64,000 nucleotides of DNA from Candidatus Omnitrophota bacterium (GTDB lineage: Bacteria > Hinthialibacterota > Hinthialibacteria > OLB16), in contig JACKFH010000004.1 in NCBI GenBank assembly GCA_020632575.1, forward strand, positions 244,964 through 308,963. Reading direction: 5' to 3'. The position numbers and the translations under genes are program-made. Shown one piece after another: positions 8,532-15,600 of the stretch. Each line of letters opens with the position of its first letter. Position 1 is the first letter of the stretch. A model generated the notes under the pieces. The model made no database searches, was not told the DNA's origin, and was given only the letters and a program-made list of their open reading frames with translations.

Positions 8532-9376
8532 AGCTTCTCGATTTCCTCCAGGAGGTGATCGTCCTTGAGGTGATAGGAATGCGTGTCGTCGGGAAAACTC
8601 GATTCGTTCACCTCACGAACAAAATCCTTGAGCGCGGAGTCGATCGTTTCGGCCAGTTGAGCATATCGTTTCGCGAACTTCGGTTTGAAGGCGGTGAAGA
8701 GACCCAGGAGATCGTGGGTGACCAGGACCTGCCCATCGCAATGCGGCCCCGCTCCGATGCCAAGCGTGGGGATGGAGATGCTCTCAGTGATCTTTTTCCC
8801 GACCGAGATGGGCACCGCCTCGACGACAACCGCGAAGGCCCCCGCCTTTTCCACAGCGCGCGCGTCTTCGATCAGCTTGCGGACATCATCCAGCGCCTTG
8901 CCTCGACTCGCACGGAATTGGCCGGTGAGAAGGACCGACTGGGGTTGGACCCCGATGTGGGAGATGACCGGAATTCCGGCGCGAGTCATGGCCTGGATCT
9001 TGTCGGCCTCGTCGACTCCCCCCTCGAGTTTGACCGCTTCGGCACCCCCCTCCTTGATCAACCGTCCGGCATTCCGGACCGCCTCCTCTTTCGAGATCTG
9101 GAAAGAGAGGAAGGGCATGTCCCCGATCAACATCCCGCGCTTGACCACCCTCCGGACACAACGCAGGTGATAGATGATGTCATCCACCGTCACCGGCAGG
9201 GTGTTTTCATGCCCCTGCACGAGTTGCCCCAGCGAATCGCCCACCAAAATGAGATCGATTCCGGCCTGATCGAGGAACGCGCCGAAGGTGGCGTCATAGG
9301 CGGGTAGCAGCGTGAGTTTCTTTTCGGTTCCCTTTTGGGCGCGGACCCAATCGGGCGTTACTTTATCTGAGGTCAT
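8528..9376 (-). CDS. panB: 3-methyl-2-oxobutanoate hydroxymethyltransferase
   Basis: 282 residues. The protein contains LPAYDATFGAFLDQAGID, LVGDSLGQLVQGHENTLPV, VKLEGG, and GIGAGPHCDGQVLVTHDLLG, all hallmarks of PanB. It transfers a hydroxymethyl group from methylene-tetrahydrofolate to alpha-ketoisovalerate, the first committed step of pantothenate and coenzyme A synthesis, in the cytoplasm with Mg. The metal-binding Asp (in VGDS) and the catalytic Glu (in VVEAVP) are present. It is the first gene of a two-gene unit with pgeF. panC and panD are not in the window. Confidence 0.96.
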   Translation of the reverse strand: MTSDKVTPDWVRAQKGTEKKLTLLPAYDATFGAFLDQAGIDLILVGDSLGQLVQGHENTLPVTVDDIIYHLRCVRRVVKRGMLIGDMPFLSFQISKEEAVRNAGRLIKEGGAEAVKLEGGVDEADKIQAMTRAGIPVISHIGVQPQSVLLTGQFRASRGKALDDVRKLIEDARAVEKAGAFAVVVEAVPISVGKKITESISIPTLGIGAGPHCDGQVLVTHDLLGLFTAFKPKFAKRYAQLAETIDSALKDFVREVNESSFPDDTHSYHLKDDHLLEEIEKL

Positions 9377-9405
9377 GGGTCATAATTTACTGAAATTCAG
9401 TTGCC

Positions 9406-9435
9406 TTGACAAAGGGCGGGCCGTTGGGTTACCAC
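9406..9435 (+). promoter_or_regulatory. Candidate promoter of tRNA-Cys
   Basis: A perfect TTGACA (9406-9411) lies 45 bases before the tRNA. The best -10 candidate is TACCAC (9430-9435) with an 18-base spacer, which is weak. The -35 and its position support the call; the -10 does not by itself. Confidence 0.45.
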
Positions 9436-9456
9436 TATCGGCTTCCAAATCGAGAT

Positions 9457-9530
9457 GGCGACGTGGCCAAGTGGTAAGGCAGGGGCCTGCAAAGTCCTTA
9501 TCCCCGGTTCGAATCCGGGCGTCGCCTCCA
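9457..9530 (+). tRNA. tRNA-Cys (GCA)
   Basis: A full cloverleaf can be folded: 7-bp acceptor stem GGCGACG (9457-9463) with CGTCGCC (9520-9526), D stem GCC/GGC, anticodon stem GGGGC/GTCCT with loop CTGCAAA, and T stem CCCGG/CCGGG with loop TTCGAAT. The anticodon GCA is at 9489-9491. The discriminator base is U, the identity element for tRNA-Cys, and the CCA end is encoded. It stands alone on the plus strand between two minus-strand genes. Confidence 0.97.
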
Positions 9531-9549
9531 GTCCTCCCTCGAAATCGAC

Positions 9550-10716
9550 CTATTCGGATTCCGATGCTTCGTTTGGCACTTTGGATGCGGGGTTGACCGA
9601 CTCTTCGATGGGGGTCAACAGAACCCCGTGAATCTCTCCATCGATCTCCCCTTGAGCCACGATTTGTCCTCGGTTGTTGATGTCGGAAGCGCCCCATATC
9701 ATTTCCCAATCCGGGGAAGAGGAAGAAACGATTTCGCTTAGGTCATAAAGTTTCCCATCGTCCCATAAGAACCCTTTTTCCCAATTCTTGGCTAGTTTCA
9801 CAGAAAAGTCTGTCCCAAATACAGAATCAAAGCTGTGAGCAATAAAACCCTTCAACTGTCCAAAGGGGATGATTGTCGGCTTCTCAAGTAGGCCGACAAC
9901 CTGACCATGGTCATTAATCCCAGACGCTCTACTATTTCCACGCCAGTCTAGTGTCAAATTACGAAGTCCATGCGTCACGTCCCAAATGAAAGCGCAATAA
10001 GTTCGCGGATACAAATAAATGTCTCCAGCCACCTGTTCAACGTTGTTCAATGCTGTGGGATCAATCTTCAGATCTGTGACGATCTCTAGTGGGTCGTCTC
10101 CTTCGGTCCATAGAGAATGATGGCGTTTACCCTCGGAATCTCCCCAAGTGACTAAAACCTGACCTCGGTTATTGATGTCCCTCGCATGACCACCCACATG
10201 CGGAAAGCGACTCGGAACCCTGAACGCTGCCGTGGCATCCATCAGGAAAACCTGACTTGTTCCATCTCGATTGATGGCGAGTCCAACCGCGATTCCCAGA
10301 TCGTTGATCCCGAATCCGATGGATTTCTTCATTTCCCCCGAGCCCACGGTTTCGATCTCACCCTCATCATTCCAGATCACCGCATTTGAGTTACCACTTG
10401 CGTCGTCAACCCATCCCGCAATGAGTCCGGTATCGCTGATTTCCCAGGCCCATCCGTTTCCACCTCCAAGTGTTTCCAGTTGGGTCATGCCCTTTTCCAA
10501 ATCCCAAAGGAAGGGGCGAATTTCGTCTGCGTTTGGGATTGAGAACCCCACCACTTGCCCAAGATTGTTAATGTCACACGGTGCGACCTTACCCAGATCA
10601 GTGATGTCATATTTCAGATTGCCAGAGGAAGAATAGTAGGAGATGAACTGCCACCCGATGGTAGGCAGCAGCAACGCGGCAGACACAAAGGAAACAATTC
10701 TAAGGTTCCGGTTCAT
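9550..10716 (-). CDS. HAF-repeat exported or membrane-anchored protein
   Basis: 388 residues with an N-terminal hydrophobic segment (SFVSAALLLPTIGWQFISYY). The rest is built of about six repeats in which a DINNxGQVVG-type phrase is followed by a short strand such as FLWDLEKGM or FIWDVTHGL. These are the probable extracellular HAF repeats (TIGR02913 type), thought to form a beta-propeller. Examples are CDINNLGQVVGFS, ARDINNRGQVLVTW, SGINDHGQVVGLL and SDINNRGQIVAQG. The biochemical role of the family is not known. It lies 45 bp downstream of a hypothetical gene on the same strand. Confidence 0.8.
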   Translation of the reverse strand: MNRNLRIVSFVSAALLLPTIGWQFISYYSSSGNLKYDITDLGKVAPCDINNLGQVVGFSIPNADEIRPFLWDLEKGMTQLETLGGGNGWAWEISDTGLIAGWVDDASGNSNAVIWNDEGEIETVGSGEMKKSIGFGINDLGIAVGLAINRDGTSQVFLMDATAAFRVPSRFPHVGGHARDINNRGQVLVTWGDSEGKRHHSLWTEGDDPLEIVTDLKIDPTALNNVEQVAGDIYLYPRTYCAFIWDVTHGLRNLTLDWRGNSRASGINDHGQVVGLLEKPTIIPFGQLKGFIAHSFDSVFGTDFSVKLAKNWEKGFLWDDGKLYDLSEIVSSSSPDWEMIWGASDINNRGQIVAQGEIDGEIHGVLLTPIEESVNPASKVPNEASESE

Positions 10717-10761
10717 GGAAATGATTCTACTCCCTTGAAGAATTGAGGAAATGGCAAGAAA

Positions 10762-11499
10762 TCATCTGACTTGGTCAGCGAAGGACGCGATCCGTGATGC
10801 CCCGTAATCAATCTTGGGTGGATCTCCTTCCAATCTTCCCTCAGCCCATTCAATCTGAACCTTGGCGTTTCTCAGATCTTCGAGAGAGGGACCGACAGAC
10901 TCCGAGGGAGTCTTTGTCGAGAAATCTTCCAGGGCTTTCCACACCTCTTTTAGATGGTTTTGGAGAATTCTCTTGTAGGGTTCAATCGAATCGATGGCGA
11001 CTATCTCGAATACGAAGTCTTCAGCCTTCCAGAGTATTCCTGAATTCAATGACTCCGTATACCCAAAGAACCACAGATCGTAGATCGTGACGAGTGCCGA
11101 ATAGTCGGGGTCTCTCCACGAAAACGGAAGTATCCCGATACGCTTGGCTCTTTTCTCATAAATCGCATAGCCAAGAACATCACCTAACCGTAATTCTTGA
11201 CTCTGTGAGTGCTTTCTCTTCGAATTGAAACTTACATAGGCAGTATTCCGCCACTTATATTCGGGGGACTCAAGCAGATACCATGAATGAGGATTCATCC
11301 CACTGTCCTCATGGACCTCCACGAAATCCTTGTTGGTTCTGGCTGCAACCAAGTCAACTAGGGGATTCTTCTTTCCCATGACAACGAAATCAAAAGAGCC
11401 AAGGTTGTCGATGTCCTCTTGGTAAAGATTCACTCTGACCTTCGTCTCTTTTGCACAGAGATCGCCATCAACAAAGGACCAGGGATCGGAGGTTTCCAT
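10762..11499 (-). CDS. Hypothetical protein, possibly membrane-anchored
   Basis: I do not recognise a family. The ATG at 11499 gives 245 residues and has a GGAG ribosome site seven bases upstream. The frame stays open upstream: an ATG at 11556 would add 19 residues, and a TTG inside the end of the preceding leucine-rich gene would add a hydrophobic segment (RPFVFILASSILM) that could be a membrane anchor. The body is mixed alpha/beta with several Trp and Tyr residues (YKWRNTAYVSFNS, VTIYDLWFFGY) and ends in a charged helical tail. It sits between the HAF protein and the L-domain protein on one strand; the start choice is uncertain. Confidence 0.55.
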   Translation of the reverse strand: METSDPWSFVDGDLCAKETKVRVNLYQEDIDNLGSFDFVVMGKKNPLVDLVAARTNKDFVEVHEDSGMNPHSWYLLESPEYKWRNTAYVSFNSKRKHSQSQELRLGDVLGYAIYEKRAKRIGILPFSWRDPDYSALVTIYDLWFFGYTESLNSGILWKAEDFVFEIVAIDSIEPYKRILQNHLKEVWKALEDFSTKTPSESVGPSLEDLRNAKVQIEWAEGRLEGDPPKIDYGASRIASFADQVR

Positions 11500-11618
11500 C
11501 TTCACTCTCCAAATTGATGGGAAGGAAATGCGATGCCGTTGAGAGATGATACGCATTAGAATTGATGATGCAAGAATAAAAACGAAGGGTCTGACATTCC
11601 ATGTTTTCTTCTCTTCTC

Positions 11619-12980
11619 CTACTTCACCGGGCAATCCACCGCATTCCCCGTCGACACGCTCACTGGAAAAATTGGCAGGCTCACCGTGGAGCAGTCGAGG
11701 TTGGGGTTGTCTCGGATGACGGTGCTGTTGAAGGTGGTTAGATTGGAGAGGGCGGAGATGTCGGTGAGGGATTGGTTTTCGTAGATTCGGAGGACACCGC
11801 CCACCTTGGTGATGTTCTGGAGACCGTGGAGGGAAGTGATCAGCGGGTTCTTGCTGATTTCCAGGTTGGTTCCCGACTCGGTCAGACCTTGCAGGCCGTC
11901 GAGGGAGGGGAGGCTCGGGTGGTCCGACACCAGCACCTCTTCGCCCACATGCCTGAGATTGGAAAGCGCCTGGATCGAGGCCAACGTGGGATTGCCTCGG
12001 ATTTCCAGGTTCAAGCCGATGTATTCGAGGCCCTGAAATCCCTCGAGCGATTCCAGGTTGTCGTTCCGGCGGACCTCGGTTCGGCCATCGATCCGCTCGA
12101 GACTTTGGAGACCATCCAAGGATTTCAACTCGGCGTTCACATCGACAAACAAGGTCCCGCCGACATACTCGAGACTGTCCACTCCCTCGAACGATTCGAG
12201 CCCGGCGTTGTGTCCGATCGCCATCCGACCGCCGACCGTCACAAGATTCTCCAACCCTTCCAGGTTGGTCAGCACATCGTTGTCGCCCACATGGAACTCC
12301 CCCTCCACCGCGATCAGATTCTCGAGCCCGGCCAAAGTGGTGAGCGCGGGGTTGCCATCGCACCCCGAGAAATGGCAAACCCCGATTTGAAGATTGCCTC
12401 CGACATGGGTCAGCGATCGAAGTCCCTCAATCGAGGTCAGGACATCGTTATCCCAAATGACCGCGTTCCCCATCACCTCGGTTAGCCCCGATAAGCCTTC
12501 AATTGAGGTCAACCCGCTGTTGCGTTCGATCCTCAGATTCCCAGTGATCGACTCCAGGTGTCTTAACGGACGAAGATCCAGGTCCTCATCGCTGTCCTGT
12601 ATCAGCAGGTTGCCATCAAGAGAGGAGCACCCGGCCAACGCCTCGACATCGGGTTGGTCATGAATAGAAAAAGTCCCGCTACATCCCGACAACCCGGTCG
12701 AGGTCTGCCACTCCCGCTGAAAGACAAACAGGTCGAGTGAATCGATTTGACCGTTGCCGTCGAGGTCGGGGTTTATCTCCGATGTGTCGGACAACCAACC
12801 CTGTAGGAACAGAAGCAGGTCCTTCGAGTCGACTTCGAAGTCCCCGACTAAATTGGGTGAGACGGGGGTCGGAGGAGCCTGAGCGAAACCGCCGGTCACT
12901 TCCAAAAGAAGCGAGAGCGCGATCCACAAAGAGAAAAGACGCCAAATTGAGGACAAAAGGGCTTGCTCCTTCCAAACCAT
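11619..12980 (-). CDS. Secreted dockerin plus leucine-rich (receptor L-domain-like) protein
   Basis: About 453 residues from the ATG at 12980, chosen because it places a signal peptide (RLFSLWIALSLLLEVTGGFAQA) at the N-terminus; a TTG at 13022 is the alternative. After the signal come two dockerin-type half motifs (DFEVDSKDLLLFLQGW and DLDGNGQIDSLDLFVFQREW), i.e. two EF-hand-like calcium loops. The remainder is a regular series of about 24-residue repeats of the kind LTSIEGLSGLTEVMGNAVI, GLENLVTVGGRM and SLDGLQSLERIDGRT, resembling receptor L domains or beta-solenoid leucine-rich repeats. No catalytic motif. Probably an outer-surface or secreted binding protein. Confidence 0.8.
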   Translation of the reverse strand: MVWKEQALLSSIWRLFSLWIALSLLLEVTGGFAQAPPTPVSPNLVGDFEVDSKDLLLFLQGWLSDTSEINPDLDGNGQIDSLDLFVFQREWQTSTGLSGCSGTFSIHDQPDVEALAGCSSLDGNLLIQDSDEDLDLRPLRHLESITGNLRIERNSGLTSIEGLSGLTEVMGNAVIWDNDVLTSIEGLRSLTHVGGNLQIGVCHFSGCDGNPALTTLAGLENLIAVEGEFHVGDNDVLTNLEGLENLVTVGGRMAIGHNAGLESFEGVDSLEYVGGTLFVDVNAELKSLDGLQSLERIDGRTEVRRNDNLESLEGFQGLEYIGLNLEIRGNPTLASIQALSNLRHVGEEVLVSDHPSLPSLDGLQGLTESGTNLEISKNPLITSLHGLQNITKVGGVLRIYENQSLTDISALSNLTTFNSTVIRDNPNLDCSTVSLPIFPVSVSTGNAVDCPVK

Positions 12981-13127
12981 TGAGGCGTCCACAAAATTGC
13001 CCCGAAACGGATTCCTTTTCAAGGACCGATGGTCTCTTCAGCATGGGACGACCGCAAACGGGGGTGACCCATGGAGACTTTTCCCGTTATTCTAGTCAAT
13101 CGCACACGGTTAGGGGTGTCTTCTTTG

Positions 13128-14339
13128 ATGCGTTTTCGCCATCACAACCTGATTTTCTTCCTTCTCTTGACCTCCGTCTCTGCCTGCGCGGTGGAATGGC
13201 CCCAGTGGTTTGGACCCAACCGTGACGGAAACATTCTCGTTAAAAATTGGAAGCCGGAATTTGCGAAACAAGGCCCCGAACTCCTCTGGAGATTTCGGGC
13301 CGGAACCGGCTACTCGCCCGTTTCCGTCCAGGATGGTTTGGCCTTCACCATGGGCTATCGGGATGGCGAGGATGTCGTCTACTGCCTCGACGCAGAAACC
13401 GGGGAGGAAAAGTGGTCTTATTCCTACCCCTGCGGTATCCACGATTTCCAGCATGAGGGCGGCCCGGCTTGTGCGCCCCTGATTGAAAATGGTTTGGTTT
13501 ACACAATGAGTCGCGATTGCGACGCTTTCTGTTTCAACGCCAAGACGGGCGATATCGTCTGGTCCGCTAGCGCCCAGGCGAATATCCACCCGGCGACCCC
13601 CCTCTTCGGTTACATCGGCGCGCCCGCCATGGTGGGCGATCGACTCATCCTGGATGTCGGCGCCATTGTCGCGCTCGACAAGAAAACCGGGGAGCGAATC
13701 TGGCGAAGCGAGGAGACTTTCAAAGCCACCTGCTCCTCCCCCACTCCCTTCGAACTCGATGGAAAATCCTACGCCGCGGTCTTCAACGCCACCGGTCTGG
13801 TCATCGTGGATGTGGAGACAGGCCACGAACGTTGGCGGAAACCCTGGCGGACTCCCGCCTTTGACACCAACACGGGGACTCCGCTGGTGAAAGGGAACCG
13901 GATCTTTATCACTTCGGGTTTCGATGGGGGCGCCGCTCTCCTCGAGTTGGGCGAGGATCACGAGCCGAAAGTGGTTTGGGAGGACCAGGACCTCCGCAGC
14001 CGTAACAACACCCCCCGTCTCTATGAAGACCACCTTTATTACTTCGATATCGACACCCTCCGCTGCCTCGAGTTTGAAACCGGCAAAGAGAAATGGTCGG
14101 AAGACTGGATCGGCGTCGGAACCTCGATACTTGTGAACAATTGCCTGTTGACCCTTTCTGAAAGGGGCGAGGTCGTCTTTGTCGAGGCGACGCCCGAGGA
14201 ATACCGTGAACTCGGCCGATTCCATTTGATGGGCGGCACTTGCTGGACGCCCCCAGCCTTCGCGGAAAACAAACTTTATCTCAGAAACTCAAAGGGACAT
14301 GTCTCGTGCTTCGACATGCGCCCGTTGACCAAGCTTTGA
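13128..14339 (+). CDS. PQQ-like beta-propeller protein, copy 1
   Basis: 403 residues from the ATG at 13128, which starts a short export signal (MRFRHHNLIFFLLLTSVSAC). VSAC could be a lipobox, so it may be a lipoprotein. Mature repeats contain the PQQ-propeller signature in forms such as VYCLDAETGEEKWSYSY, CFNAKTGDIVWSA, ALDKKTGERIWRS and CLEFETGKEKWSED, one per blade. The opening WPQWFGPNRDG is typical of planctomycete-type PQQ-like repeat proteins. Such proteins are structural propellers and often bind no PQQ. The adjacent plus-strand gene encodes a close paralogue, only a few bases away, so the pair is a tandem duplication. Confidence 0.85.
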   Translation: MRFRHHNLIFFLLLTSVSACAVEWPQWFGPNRDGNILVKNWKPEFAKQGPELLWRFRAGTGYSPVSVQDGLAFTMGYRDGEDVVYCLDAETGEEKWSYSYPCGIHDFQHEGGPACAPLIENGLVYTMSRDCDAFCFNAKTGDIVWSASAQANIHPATPLFGYIGAPAMVGDRLILDVGAIVALDKKTGERIWRSEETFKATCSSPTPFELDGKSYAAVFNATGLVIVDVETGHERWRKPWRTPAFDTNTGTPLVKGNRIFITSGFDGGAALLELGEDHEPKVVWEDQDLRSRNNTPRLYEDHLYYFDIDTLRCLEFETGKEKWSEDWIGVGTSILVNNCLLTLSERGEVVFVEATPEEYRELGRFHLMGGTCWTPPAFAENKLYLRNSKGHVSCFDMRPLTKL

Positions 14340-14357
14340 TCGATGAAAGGACATTTA

Positions 14358-15593
14358 ATGAAACACCTTCACCCGCTCGTTCCCAGTTTATTCCTCACTC
14401 TCCCCCTTATCGCGCTTTCCGCCTTCTCAGCCGACTGGCCCAATTACCATGGACCCAATCAAGATGGCGTTTCGTATGAATCGGGTTGGAGTCTCGATTG
14501 GAAGACCGATCCCCCCGACATGCTATGGAAAACCAACGTTGGGAGAGGCTTTTCCTCTGTGACCGTCGTAGGCGACCGTCTGTTCACGATGGGATTCAAG
14601 AAGGATTTAGACTCGATCTACTGTCTGGACGCTGAAACCGGAAAGGAAATCTGGTCCTATTCCTACCCCTCTGTCCTTTTCGATGATGGCGATCAATACG
14701 GGGGTGGCGCCTGTAGCACCCCGACCGTGGCCAATGGCAAGGTTTTCACACTCAGCAAGCTGGGACTGGTGCATTGCTTCGACGCCCAAACGGGAGAGGT
14801 TCTCTGGTCCAAGCAATTCGCGGAGGAACTCGGAACAAAGCCGGGACGATGGGGGTTTTCCGGATCCATTCTGATCGATGAGGGGAAGGGAATTCTCGAT
14901 TTGGGACGGACCGTGGCGTTCGATCCGAGTTCCGGGGACGTTCTTTGGAAGACCAAGGATTACGAACCGGGCTATTCGACTCCCACCACAATGACCCTCG
15001 GCGAGAATAAGTTCATCTTGGTCTTTAACAGCTACGGCCTAGTGATCCTCGAGCCGGAATCTGGCAAAGAAGTGTGTGCACATCCCTGGGAGACCGATTA
15101 CGGCGTCAATTCCTGCATCCCCCAAGTCATCGGGGACAAGATCTACATCTCGGCCGATTACGGTCACGGTTGCGCGCTGTTACGTTTCAATGGCGATTCG
15201 CTGGATCTGGTCTGGGAGAAGACCACGATGATGAACCATTTCAATACCGCCTCCATCGTGGATGGTTACGCCTACGGATTCAACGGGCATGTGAGCCGCG
15301 AGGGCGAATTCAAGTGCATCAGTTTGGAAACCGGCGATCAAGTCTGGGAGACTCGCGATGTCATGAAAGGATCCAACCTTCTCGTCGATGGCAAACTCCT
15401 CATACTGACCGGCAGCGGAGAATTGGTTTTAGCCGAACCCTCTCCGAATGAGTTCAAAGAAATTGGAAGAATCCAGGCCCTGGGCGGACGTTGTTGGACC
15501 GAGCCCGCCTTTTCGAATGGGAGAGTCTATTGTCGAAATTCACGAGGGGATCTTGTCTGTCTCGATTTAGGGACGAGCCAAGAGGCGGGATGA
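14358..15593 (+). CDS. PQQ-like beta-propeller protein, copy 2
   Basis: 411 residues from the ATG at 14358, preceded by AAAGGA at good spacing; an ATG at 14343 is less likely. It has a signal peptide (HPLVPSLFLTLPLIALSAFS) and starts WPNYHGPNQDG, matching the copy-1 N-terminus. Blades show IYCLDAETGKEIWSYSY, CFDAQTGEVLWSK, AFDPSSGDVLWKTK and CISLETGDQVWETR. It ends convergently with the patatin gene, 7 bp away. Relative to copy 1 the order of conserved blades and the closing GGRCWTEPAF (GGTCWTPPAF in copy 1) are the same, so both come from one ancestor. Probable periplasmic location. Confidence 0.85.
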   Translation: MKHLHPLVPSLFLTLPLIALSAFSADWPNYHGPNQDGVSYESGWSLDWKTDPPDMLWKTNVGRGFSSVTVVGDRLFTMGFKKDLDSIYCLDAETGKEIWSYSYPSVLFDDGDQYGGGACSTPTVANGKVFTLSKLGLVHCFDAQTGEVLWSKQFAEELGTKPGRWGFSGSILIDEGKGILDLGRTVAFDPSSGDVLWKTKDYEPGYSTPTTMTLGENKFILVFNSYGLVILEPESGKEVCAHPWETDYGVNSCIPQVIGDKIYISADYGHGCALLRFNGDSLDLVWEKTTMMNHFNTASIVDGYAYGFNGHVSREGEFKCISLETGDQVWETRDVMKGSNLLVDGKLLILTGSGELVLAEPSPNEFKEIGRIQALGGRCWTEPAFSNGRVYCRNSRGDLVCLDLGTSQEAG

Positions 15594-15600
15594 AGCGGTT

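Noticed and set aside
11500..12378. N-terminal extension of the hypothetical gene to 538 residues
   Set aside because: The extra residues are an out-of-frame reading of the leucine-rich gene; they are Arg/Gly/Pro-rich and not protein-like.
13110..14225. Long minus-strand frame opposite the first PQQ gene (371 residues)
   Set aside because: It lies entirely within the propeller gene on the opposite strand and has no ribosome site or motif.
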